From Paramacrobiotus metropolitanus (Eukaryota > Tardigrada > Eutardigrada > Parachela > Macrobiotidae), in assembly GCF_019649055.1 (NCBI RefSeq), contig NW_026570224.1, positions 2,914,001-2,978,000 of the forward strand: 64,000 nt of DNA. Direction: 5' to 3'. Positions 11,001 to 22,840 of the stretch are shown here, piece after piece. The stretch's first letter is position 1. Every line of letters starts with the position of its first letter. The position numbers and the translations under genes were made by a program. A model generated the notes under the pieces. That model did no database searches. It saw only the letters and a program-made list of their open reading frames with translations, and was not told the origin of the DNA.

Positions 11001-14000
11001 CACCATAAAAATATCAATAAAACAAACAAAATGCTAATGCAATGCGAATGTTGATGCGTCGATGTAGTCTGGATTTGGATTAGCACGCACCCGGATCTCC
11101 TGGGTGGAACAAATGACGTCGGAACCACGTTTACCCATTTTTTAGCATTGCACTTTTATCAAATTTCTCATTTACGTGAAGCAATATACACAAATTAATA
11201 AAACCTAATAATAACATCGCAAAGGCTATGTTCAAGCTCGAACAAAATGGACTCACCAAGCTATGAGCATGGCAATGGCTATCATGAAGATTATTATAGG
11301 CACAGCTATGCCGAGAGTTGTCGCAATATTGGATTGTTGTTCTGGAAAAATTAGTGTAAATATACGTTTTAAGAATAATACTGAGCTACTAAAATGTCTG
11401 CTGATTCACTCTAAATTTAGCGGTGATATTAGTTTGCAAATTTGCTTACCTGGACATCCTTCCCCTTTGTAACCGCACGAAGGTTCGTTCGGTGGCGGTT
11501 TCCCATTTTTCCATACTATGCCGCCGTTTTGTTCAGCCAGCGTAGTCAGCGAGGGGTCGTAATACATTACTTTCTACATGAAACATTGTAACTGTTTATA
11601 ATTATTAGGCGTGCATCTAGCGGCTAGCTACAGAAGTAGAGTAAGTTACTTCGAATTTGTCTGTAGTTGCGTTATAACTTTGTATGCAAATATCCTTGAC
11701 CCGGTCTCCAGAATAATCGATCGTAATCGACTGATTTGTGATGTATTCGGTTTTGTTTAGGAATGTTTTGGCTAGTAGGGTCCCATTGTAAATATCAACA
11801 GAATCGGCGAAAGCCTTCGACAACATCTGCCGACAACACCAAATCCAAAACATATTACAGATGCGCAGTTTAACAGATCAGAACGGTAAAATAATGTAAG
11901 GCAATTATGGATTCCAGACCTGCCTAATTATGTAATATACCGGTTGTCCAGTGGATAATAAATATATTTCTCAACCTTTTTTGAGTTCGGTTTGCTGTTA
12001 TGCGACAAAAACCCCTTTTACAAATTAGGGGAAAAGGCATGCATTATCTATTCTTTTTTCAAAGTTTTGTAAATAAAACTCGTGCAACGGAAGCCACAGT
12101 AAGGTAAAAGACCACTTGCTCTCCTCTCCTTTGCACATGAATTCTTTTTATAAACTTACCACTCCAAAAAACTTGATGGCAAAGTAAGATGACAGCACTA
12201 TCTCGCTTGGCTGCAAAATATTTTGTCTATTATTAACTCTGAATTTTTTAAATCTAGATTGTGGTCTTTTGAATCTAGTCATGCCTCTTCATCCGCGCTG
12301 TATCGTACACCGTAGCCAATCGCGCTTCGGTGTTTAATGTCATCCACCACTCTTCTAAGGCCGCTGGCGTTGACATATTTTGAGCAAGATCCAGTCACTT
12401 GAAATAATACTTTAAAGGCATCTTTGGCGGTCTGCAAAGTAACGATCATAGCACTCTGAATGTTCAGTTCCCTTATCGCGCATTCAATTCGTAAGTTTGG
12501 GTTCTTTATTTTTCTAACCTCATAGTTTCCGTCATCATATGACGCTTTGAGGGTGCCAAAAAATTCGGCATTGCGGAAAGGCTCAATGGCAAAGTAAACC
12601 TAAAAGTAACTGAAGTTTTGATGTTTTGACCGCACACTTTACACACAGTTTCAATCCGCTCAAAAACTTACGTAGTCCGAATTTGTCATATTGAGTTTTG
12701 AGGCCATTATCTATATAAAAAAGCGTTTTACCACAACTGTAACATCACAAGAGTGCGCTGTTTTACCGTACCATAAACCGTCTGGTTTCACTGGCTTGAA
12801 AAGCGAGTAGTATTACTGCAAACAAAACCAAACCCGTCAAATGGGACCGGTAATTCTCAATTCCATTGAAGGTACCTCGGCTAACATTACGCGCCCTTTT
12901 CAGGGCTTCTGACATTTCCGCTTCCGATACCGCGGCACGGGTATCAACTGGATAGAAGAGATTTTTATAAACAATAGGAACAGATAAATTTCTCTGGCCA
13001 TCCAGATTCCTTTTGAGACTGTCTATTAAAAGGTGATAAACAGAATTGTGACCCCAGCGGTCATATATGAAAGATATGGATGTCCATGAAAACTTTTTAA
13101 AAATTTCGGCAAATGTTTGAGCCCACGCCGCAAAATTGACAGCACTAAAAGATACGGCTGTTGGATAGAACGCTTGGTGCAACGTGGTTGGGAAGGCAAC
13201 ACCACTACAAAGATGTTAAGATGTAAAAGCATCACTATTTTGTAACACTTAAAAATTCACAGTAATATATTTTATCAACGTGCACAGTGCATGACGACGA
13301 AATACGATTATTTTTGTTAACAGTCTTGTACATAGAGCATCTTTCCTGTCTTACCTGGAAAGAATAAGAGTGTTCCACTCTGAAATATTCAACAAAATTT
13401 CACTGTTGTAACAAACTTTGCAACTTTTATGGGTGTACTGTACTAGAGAACACTGTAGTGACTGTTGTTCTGTTCTATAATGTTAACTTATGCGGCAAAC
13501 TTATCCTGGTTACAATGCCGATATTGTCCGCGAGCTAATAGGTTTGGAACTTTTGGCGGTTAGGTCTTTTAAATAAAAGAAATTTTAAATAGTAATTTTT
13601 CCATTAAGAAGACTCCCGAAACTAGAAACGATCTTATAGCTTGATACCCCATATTACTGTACATGTACGAAATATTGATATGATAACTCGTATTATTACA
13701 ACAATAATCCACTCACCTCTGCTTAATTGGGCAAGTGGAACCAGATCATCACAACCTTCAAAAATAAGCGCCGTATTTTACAGTATGCTATTCAGAAAGT
13801 TAAACAATATTAATCTTTAATGAAGAGGTGTTAATGCAGAATAGTTTAAAGTCATAGCATTAAACCTCCTCCTCAGTCTGCATCATAGGACAATGACGCA
13901 GTGGTGGTATCAAATACAGCAGTGTAGCGTAGCGTACCCGAGTAAAACAGTTTGTAAAAAATACGTTAGTTAAACGTTAGTTAAAGGCCAAAATTCGAAC

Positions 14001-15791
14001 AGTGTTCGAATTTTGGCCTTTAACTAACGTTTAGCTAACGTATTTTACAAACTGTTTTACTCGGGGTAGTGTTCAACATTCACCAGCAGGGGCATTCGTG
14101 CATACATAGATGTCGCACTGGGATTTCAAAATTTTTATCCGATCGGTAATAATTTTTCGTGAAAAAATAGATTTTTTGTTAAATATTCATCGCGTAAGAT
14201 TGTGTGCAGAAGGTATTTTCAAATTCCAACTATTGGTCTGTACTTTTCATGCTTGAATGGTCTAGCCGTCTGCTCCCTGTGCGGCTTATAATCACACCTT
14301 CCATTATCAAAGTTGCGTGCATTCTTGCCATAATTTCAATGGTTTCGCGAGCAGTTCGTATGAAAGATTCTGTGAAAATCGAATAATTAAAAACGATGCC
14401 AACAGAAACCGGAGGATTATGAGCAACGGTATGGTTACATATGACCAAATATGGATGGTCATGATCAAGATCATGTGCACTGCCACCCAAACGTGATGAT
14501 CTCGTGTGCCGATACACGTATGTTACAAATGTGTGTGCGCATGGGCTTTGCTCAAATTTTGCGTTTGAACTTACCATTAATGGAAGTTAATTTTATGAAA
14601 CAACTAATCAAATAATAAGAAATGTCGCTTGCTACGCTGCATTTTTTTCTTTAAAAGCATACCTGGAAATGCAACGCTCTTATGCGTTTCGAATCAGCTC
14701 AGGCTATACAAGTAATGGTAAATCTTATTAAACTACTGGTACGTATTGTTGTACATTATATTTCACAAGTCATTGTACATCACTAACTTATATAATATAT
14801 GTTATTAAGCAAATGCCAGCTGTAGGAGGCCCTTCAAGGAAACGACGCAGTAAAGGGGCATTGTATATATTTGTCCCATCCACATGTTTCTAGGGAAAAA
14901 TTAATACAGAATTCAAGTTTGAAGGGCTTGTGCGGGGGAGGGAGGGTTTTAAGCCTTCCTTTCATGCACGAAACAGGAGACGCAATAAGGAAAGAGGCCG
15001 TGCGTAATTAAAAAGATTATGTACAATCCAAACGGTTTTAAGTAAGATGCGCTGTTTGCATTTATTGTTGTGATCCTATGGTGCTATAGGTGGATTTTAG
15101 CCTATTTCCCGATGACCTCGCACAAATTCATAGGAACAAAAATGAGCATATTTAGTGCGTGCATTTTTAGTGGTTTATGCACACACAGCGCTTGTCCGGA
15201 GCCTAGAATACTACCGATTAAAGAAAAAAATAACAAAGATTGAACATATCTTACCCTGCGCGCTTGTAAAAAGGCTTTCTGTTTGTACAAAAATAACATT
15301 TTATTTCTTGACAAGCGTCACGGTCAGCGGTTAAATATATGTAATCAAAAACACAGGACACCATAATATTGCACAGCAATATTTTTTAGTGGCAAGTTAT
15401 TTTGAGGAAGCTGAGTAAAAATCTAACTGCCACGAAAGCATAAAGAACAGTGATACAATATTTGAAAACTGGTGGGCTCACCTGGAGTGGTAAGGACAAA
15501 AAGGTTATTAGGATCACGTCTGTGAAAGTAATATTGTGCAACAAGATACGAATAATCCGCAAGATCTTCGCAGCTCTGAATAGCGTCCTGTTCAATAAAG
15601 GAATGTTTAATATTTAATCCAAAATCTTTTCGAATTTCAGCCACAGCTAATTTATAAGCCGGTGCAGTATAAGGAAGACCAAATATGAAAGTTGTTCTTG
15701 GTGATCCGTAAGTAACCAGTGTAATATTCACAGACGACAAACCGGCATAACACATGGCTATAAAGGTCAAAGTGAGCGTGCAAAGCAGCAT
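8034..15791 (-). CDS. Receptor-type guanylate cyclase, about 19 exons, probably degenerate catalytic site
   Basis: Single-pass receptor that would make cGMP from GTP. Exons: 15482-15791, 13717-13755, 13355-13379, 12772-13204, 12672-12710, 12399-12599 (with an optional 63-nt intron), 11650-11826, 11450-11573, 11257-11341, 10852-10930, 10613-10771, 10093-10263, 9408-10015, 9069-9267, 8927-8947, 8714-8849, 8473-8521, 8221-8362, 8034-8078. Together they give about 992 residues (1013 if the 63 nt are kept). In order: signal peptide, ANF-receptor ligand domain, a Cys pair and PPPNEPSCG before the membrane, TM helix (11257-11341), kinase-homology domain with VVWVKK but HGYLN in place of HRD, coiled-coil linker, cyclase domain. 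The cyclase keeps the guanine-selecting E of YKVE, FGDTVNTASR and the second metal Asp (TISDCYM). The first metal Asp is Leu (FFSLIV instead of FSDIV), so activity as a homodimer is doubtful. Confidence 0.93.
13937..14065. repeat. Near-perfect 129-bp palindrome in the first intron of the guanylate cyclase gene
   Basis: Two arms of about 62-64 bp are complementary around a 3-nt centre at 14001-14003; the only difference seen is a run of six A against four T. The ends read cccgagtaaaacag and ctgttttactcggg. As RNA it would form one long stem-loop. It looks like a foldback or solo-hairpin element. Confidence 0.85.
14230..14580 (-). pseudogene. Possible relic ligand-domain exon inside the guanylate cyclase intron
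   Basis: An open frame of 115 codons on the same strand as the host gene. Its second half, around RETIEIMARMHATLIMEG, resembles the host's own ANF-domain stretch ETRRFM-IMASKLNMTNSDY. It has no good acceptor in the required phase and the host splices past it cleanly. A decayed copy from an internal duplication is one reading; chance is another. Confidence 0.25.
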
Positions 15792-18700
15792 TGTCGACGG
15801 AAGAAAAATGGAAAATCACCAAGGAATGTACGTCCGGTTATAAAACCGTCTCAGTGGCATGATCCACCCTCTAATATGCAATCGGCTGCCTAATTCATTG
15901 ATATGCACAAATCATACTCCATTTGGTGTAATAGCAGAATTGGGAATAGTGGTGTGTATTATAAATAGACGATTAAATTTTGCCAGGAATAGAGAGGTGC
16001 AAAGCAGGAGGTCAACTTCCGGCTGGAATTTATCATGCGAATATTAACAATCTCACATTTCCGTTGGCATTGGGGTTGTGCACAATTGCTAGCATTTAAA
16101 CGTCACTTAACACCTAATATCCTGATTAGCAACCATGTGCACGATCGGCTGTTTTCCAGTACGATTCAAAGACAGGACTGTTTATGAGTTCTGGAGCTTA
16201 ATTGTTACTAATATGTTTACGTTTTTCTAATGCTGCACAATCTAGAGCTTATGCAATATTAAGAAATTAAACACGGGAAATATTCATTATGTAACATCGA
16301 CACCTGTCCAGAAACTTTGTATCTCCAAAATGTTCACAGTGCGCCAACATAATCATGAACGATAATACGAACTTCGGTAATTTATGTTGTATAATTTAAG
16401 AGGTGAAGTGTACCACAGCCACAAATGCGCTTAGTAATAAGAAAAAGAACTATGAAAACCTGGGGATGAACGTTTATATATGACTGATCTGATGAGGATA
16501 CCAATCTTCGGCACTTATCGAGGACAGGCAAGGGTTGGGCAGTCTCTCACGTTTCGGGATTAGACATCTTAACCAACACGGAAGAATTGCAGTGACACAA
16601 AATCTTACGCTGGTTTCTCAATTCAAACGTATTTTCAGAAAGTAAATATTAGGGTCATGAAAATATTGTAATATGTGAACTAAAGGACGTCGTTTTCCAT
16701 TGTTCTGCATAAGGCGGTCGACAATATCATCTGGATTGTGTGCTGCAGTAAAAGCTTAATTAAGATTGACCTCATCTTCAGATACTGCATTATCGTTAGC
16801 AGCTTTACATTTTGAATAGATACTTTCGACTTTGATAATACGAGCCGTGACGGTTTTTATGGTCACCGCAAATTCGTAATTAATATTATGGCGAAGAATT
16901 AAAAATAATATAACGTAACTTATTTGTAGCGTTCAGCGTCCTTATGGTTAGTATGTTATATAATTACATGCCGTTTTACTGCGGCAAGGCCAGTCATGAG
17001 TCATTTCACCAGTCAATAGTTACCATTAATTTTTGTATCGTGAGTTCAAGCAGTTACAGTTCTAGTACATACAATTCTAGTCTGTATATTACGCTAGTTA
17101 CTAGTGCATACATCGTTTTAATCGAGGTTTAAGCCGCAGTTATAATGGCCAATAATGAAAAAAAACTTAAATTAAATTTCAGCTAATAGCGCTCCCAATA
17201 TTACCTAATGCTAATAATACAAGGCACAGGTAACAACGCAGTAGAATCTGATGATGTTGGTTCACCCGTCCGGCACACACCGCATTTCCGGTGCGAACAG
17301 GTTAGTCATTTCGGTGAGTCAGCCCATTTACTATGTTGCTTATTGGCGCACATGATTTCATTTTTTCAATTAAACGGGATTATTTTTCATGAGTCATGTA
17401 TACTGTACCTAAAAAGTTAATCCAGCGAGCTGATGGTGAAGTATAAAATACGCACTTCAATGTGAATTTTTATGTACGGCACGATACGACTAGGTGTTTT
17501 CTTTCGTACAGCAACAACCATGTAAAACGCTTAAACCAGTAAAAGCTTGTGCTGATATATATACTTTGTATGTACGTGCTTGTCTTGACTCTTAATACAT
17601 CGCGCCATGAAGCACGCCTACTGTTAACAAATGCGCAAGGTCTGATGCCGAAAAAACCAGAACTGTCTTTTCTCTTTGAGAAATGTTGTTGAAGCAAGCC
17701 GAATAATTGAGTGTCGTTCACTAAGTCGGCAAAAAATCTCTTTACTCCAAGGATTAAGGACCGCGTGTTATCGTTAAACACCGATCGATGAAGTGTGCGC
17801 TTACAACCCAAGCAACGTTCTTTGCTTATCATTCGGCTACCATGTCTCGTTTTCTTTTTCTCCAATAAAGTGCCCTGTGTTATCAACCTATACAGCGCGT
17901 ACTGTATACAGTGAGGAACGGCGATCGTGTGGAAATAATTGCTAATCTGATTGTGACAGAAATTTTCTGCTTATTTTGTGATTTTTGTCCATCATTTGTA
18001 GAGACTGACGGAAAAAGGACACCATATTGTTTTATTTTAGCATACGAGCGTACGTAATTACTTATTATATACCAACCGGCATCCAAACTCGAAGATCTGC
18101 ATTATACGGCTACTTTATTACAACTGATTCGTCAAATCATCACACAGGTACGCCGGTTGCACAGTTAGCCGTTGTTTTATAATTTAGTTAGAAAGAAATT
18201 AGATACCATTTGATGTTAGCGTAATTAAAAATACGCAAGCAAGCGTATGCAGTACTCTATACAGTCTGCACACTGCAGCATGTAAAACTGTAATGAGCGC
18301 TAACATCAGATATTGTACGTAAAGCAATATATATCTGTACAGTAGTAGTAGTAGTTATACGAGTACTACTGCGGCATCCGACGGTTTGTTATATTGTTTA
18401 CTCATCGCCATAATTTTCAAGCGTTTGAGAAAGTCTAATACCCATTCTGTTAGGTATATTCGACTGAAATAATATTAAGCTGTACATAATTACGCCGTAG
18501 CTATTTTTACTGGTAGAAGGCTAATTTTATATTTGTAACTATTTTTGAAGGACAAGCTTATTGTGCACTAGAGTTCCGTGTTCCCGTTCGGGTCACGCAG
18601 GTCTGCTGGAACCTTTAGTCCCGAGTAAAGATTTTGCTTTATTGTAATATTTTTACAACAACAACCGGTGTACACTTCCATTCAAGTATGTAGCACCAAG

Positions 18701-18895
18701 GAGGTACAATACTACCCAAATATAATTACTGGAGTTTCTACGATATACCAGGATGATAGAGCAGACTTTTATACCCAGTATTAGGTTGGTATGGCCTTGA
18801 TAGAAGATATCGCGTGCCATTTTGCTTACAACAAAAATTTAAGCGGTGTGGTGCTGGCACGGAATATGTTAATTTTTTGTACTTTGTAGTAAGTC
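15792..18895. other. Intergenic region between guanylate cyclase and CHMP4
   Basis: No supported gene across about 3.1 kb. The longest open frame (17470-17886, minus, 138 codons) has no recognisable motif and no splice partners. It contains a short AGT run at 18343-18353. Confidence 0.5.
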
Positions 18896-20284
18896 ATGTC
18901 CTGGATTAGCAAAGCATTCGGTGGGAAGAAGAAGGATGAACCAATGACTCCTCAGGATGCAATTCAGCAACTCCGCGCTACAGAAGAGATGCTGAATAAG
19001 AAATCCGATTTTCTCGAAAAGAAAGTCGAACAGGAGCTGACCAATGCTAAACGTCACGGAACCAAGAATAAACGACGTTAGTTAAATTCAACCTGCATCC
19101 ACTAACCCGTGTCGTAACATTATCTCACCCTGGTTTGGTCACTTTGCCAACACGGTTTATTTTGCTTGACGTTTAGTTCGTGCATTTATAGTGGCTATTG
19201 CCGCTTTGAAGCGGAAGAAGCGATTTGAAAAACAACTGCTACAGATCGACGGCACCCTGTCCACTCTGGAATTCCAGCGGGAAGCACTAGAAAATGCCAA
19301 TACGAATACTGAGGTTCTGAAAATTATGAGCGTCGCTTCCAAATCACTGAAAGCAGCCCATCAAAATCTGTAAGTTTACTGTAAATAGGTGCGGTGATGA
19401 TTACACCATTTTCACTGTCGGTGGTAAGTGAAGCGGAAAAAAGCATAATCATTAACATATCTACGAGTATTTCTATATGTAAAAGAGCTTGTCAGTGTTC
19501 CACATGGCTGTGTAGTCTGCAGCAAACATGTGACTAAATATGTACGTGATAACTACTTGCAAAGTCTTAGGCCAGTTTACAATAAATGTGATCGTATGTT
19601 ATTATTTTGATATACTGTATATGCGGTAAATAGGTGTGGTAAATTTTGCACAACGCACTATATAATAAAAGTAACGTCTGGCCTAACATTCAGGAAGCCG
19701 AGTTTATCTTTTGTAGTGACGTGGATGAAGTGCACAATATTATGGATGATCTAGCGGAACAGCAAGAGATTTCTGAAGAAATTTCAACTGCTATCTCTAA
19801 TCCTATTGGATTCGGAAACGACGTAGATGAGGTATGCTGTCGTAAATCCCAGTTGAATTACGGTCAGTTAGGAGCTGCATCTACGGAAAATAATTTCCTA
19901 AAAATTACATTGCAGACTGAACTGGAAAGAGAACTGGAAGAGCTAGAACAGGAAGAGTTAGCCAATAAACTTATCAATGCGACACCGGCTGCCAGGGATC
20001 GTTTACCGTCAATACCTACCGAAGAACCGGTTACGGCTTCCGTCAGTAAGTGAAAACAGAAAACACACAAGCAGTTTAGTGGCAACAAATGTTTTAATGT
20101 TTTAGTATTAAACTTTCATTGGATATTTTTATTTAGATAAATATTGGTAATGTTTTTTTTGCAACGTTTAAAAGCGGAGATTTTAAACTAGCCCTTTGCC
20201 TTTGTAGGTCGACCTGCCAGACGGCGACAGGCAGATCATGATGATGAAGACATGAAACACCTTGCCCAGTGGGCGGTTGGGTAA
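18896..20284 (+). CDS. CHMP4: CHMP4/Snf7, ESCRT-III core subunit, five exons
   Basis: ESCRT-III filament protein that polymerises on membrane necks during multivesicular body formation, cytokinetic abscission and membrane repair. Exons 18896-19076, 19192-19369, 19717-19831, 19916-20045 and 20208-20284 give 226 residues, the usual CHMP4 length. The basic N-terminal helices (MSWISKAFGGKKK, KRKKRFEKQLLQIDGTLS, FQREALENANTNTEVLK) are nearly identical to animal CHMP4. They are followed by the acidic autoinhibitory part (ELERELEELEQEELANK). The C-terminal helix DDEDMKHLAQWAVG matches the Bro1/ALIX-binding tail of CHMP4 (DDDMKELENWA in vertebrates). All junctions are GT-AG and in phase, and the ATG is the conserved start. 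Neighbours are unrelated; expression is presumably constitutive. Confidence 0.97.
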
Positions 20285-22500
20285 ACAAAACCGGGTTACT
20301 TTCTTTCCAGAATGCAAGGAAGGCATGTCGCAGAACAAAATTAGTAATTACAGAATTTATTCCTAACTTCGCTAGCTCGTATACGATCACTTTTAAATTT
20401 TGTTTGGGCTTCTCGTCTGTGATTAGACAAACTACCAGTATATATTTGCCTGGTTCCATATTTTTTCTCACCTGAGCTGCTTCTGAGAACTGCGTACGGC
20501 CGCGGGATCAAGCATTGCCGGGGCCTCATTATCAGTAGAAATGATTGGATATTTCAAAGTGAAAAAAAAATGCTATTTTTCCATGGCATGATTTCGGTAA
20601 AGGTAAACGATGCTTGTATGTCGTGTATGTTAAATAATGCAATAAATACCAAACAGAGAGTCCTTTGGTAACAGTTTGGTTTAAGCTGTTAGCCATGTTT
20701 TATTTGTTTGCCATTGTAAACTAAGCAAAACTTTAAAGAAGATTTTAATTTTTCTACTCTAGTAATACATTAAATGGCGCCTTATTATTATGGCTTTGAC
20801 AGCGATATTATAGCGCCATTAATTCCATACTGCAACGGCAACTTCTAAGCTGCCACTAGTGGAGTGGGTTAATCCACCCGTACCGCGATAAAACGAGGTT
20901 TGATGGTTCGTCGGTGACCGTCGGCGATGTTACGAGTTAGCGAATTACCCAAAAGTCAGTTATGCAATTGCGTACATATGTTAACCGATACCGGCGCGAT
21001 TGTCAAAGTGCACAAACATTTTTAATCAGCTGAAAAGTCATTGGGGAAAAGCAAGGGCAAGGGCAAGAGCAAGAATGATTTCAGAACATTCAGACAATCT
21101 CAGAAGTCTAGAAAATCTACGTTAGAGCTGGTCATCTCGTACAAGTACACATTCAGATGTTTCCGGTTGACTAGCACCAATGAGATGTACATCTTCACTA
21201 CAGATCTCATTTGTGCGGCTACAATACTATACGTATTTGTGCAATAAGCGGTCCATCTTTGCATGTACCGTATTTGTAGAGGAATTACATAATAATTATG
21301 CAGTAAGAACAGGTCCACAGCATAAGTTCTTCAAAACTACGGACCAGCGATATAAATGCGAAACTTGCACAAGTTGCACTCTACTATACGTGTGATGCAC
21401 GTTACAATATTATACATCGAACTACTCATCTTTTATTGAGACTACCTGCACTCGAAAACTAGCAACGTGCAGGTCCTGCACGTTGTTAGTTTGTTGTTGT
21501 TAGTTTTCGAGCGCATGTAGTCACTGCAGGTCGTTTAGGACAGCCTATTGATGGTTTCAAAAATTTACTCGCACAGAACATAATATGGTACCAGCGTTAG
21601 ATTAACGTAAAACTCAGCACATCAGGTGCTATCTAATCGTAATTATATACTACTGTAGTTACCGTATAAAATCGTATTTAATCAATCGGTGCAGTGTTTC
21701 TCCTTGCACGAACTGAGTGCCCTGCCCCTAAGACGAAGGGTCTGCCGTTGACAAAACACATGTAGTTCCCTCCTGGATCTCGGGATACTAGGAAAAGGCT
21801 ATCAGAAAAACGATTTCGGAATAATCACTGATAAATTGCAATACGGGTACAGATTTCATGTGCGCTGATAGAATGTTTTGCATGGTGCACGGTAAGTATA
21901 TACTAAAAGCACAATACATCAGCTGCAATAATATAAGTAATGGCTTTTTTGACCTTTGACATTTCATTAAGGCATTACAGGATCCCTTCAATTTCCGTGT
22001 TATGCTCGGAAAACTGCATCCAAGTCCTACATATACAATTACGTAGCAATTTCATTTTATTACATCTGCAGTATGAAGGTAGAAGCTATCCGGCGGCAAA
22101 AGTGAGGCATTGCGATATATAGATATTGTAGTTTCGGGTGCGCCGTACTGTATATAACTGCATATGCCGTGTAATTGATCGTGCGCGTTGCCGCTCGGTT
22201 CCATTTGAGGTTTCAAGAGAAGGCTTCTAGAAAATTTCAGTGGGAGTACAGTTCACGGCGACATGTCGTATAGTTTACAATATAATGTTCACAGGGACAA
22301 TATGTTTTAAAAGTTCTTGCCTGGAACTCATACGCTTATATTACTGTCTAATGACGATGATATATGACAAATGCGCTGACGATAATTATCAAGTCACAAG
22401 TAAGAGCGCCGTTCTTTTTGTGCGTTGAGAACCGGAATTGCCCTTTGTTAATGTGCGTGATCATGTTTTAATAGAAACATTATGCATGCAGTGGGTTAAA
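20285..22500. other. Intergenic region between CHMP4 and the K+ channel
   Basis: No supported gene. It contains an AATAAA-type word near 20640, probably serving CHMP4, and the inverted repeat at 21440-21522. The short basic open frame at 21041-21247 is unsupported. Confidence 0.5.
21440..21522. repeat. Imperfect hairpin repeat
   Basis: The left arm from gactacctgcactcgaaaac pairs with the right arm ending gttttcgagcgcatgtagtc around ctgcacgtt/aacgtgcag. The right arm carries an extra tandem gttgttgttag. It is intergenic and may be an old foldback element. Confidence 0.65.
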
Positions 22501-22840
22501 ATGATTTTCAAAGCGATGGTGCCGCCGGCAAAGTTACAGCAAAAAACTTTCGCCCACCATGGTGGAGTGGTCGATGTGCACGAGACACCTGAGAACGGCC
22601 AATGCGACAAGGAAATTTTTCAGAAAACATCTACCACGTGTAAGTTTTATGGCGCACCCTGCTTTCAGCAAGCAGGTAATTAGACTATCTAATGTAATAA
22701 ATTGTTGTATACAATAGCTGCATAAAGAAGCAAATTTGACAATAAGCAGCGAGTGGACCTACTGCTTTCTCATTGTTGTGGATAAAGTCCCTCATAATAT
22801 CATCGTTTTCCCTATTGATCGCCTTTGTCACTCTTGGGTT

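Noticed and set aside
17470-17886. 138-codon minus-strand open frame
   Set aside because: No motif, no splice partners, no start context; composition like the surrounding intergenic DNA.
20133-20471. Minus-strand frame of 112 codons
   Set aside because: Shadow of the CHMP4 last exon and its 3' flank.
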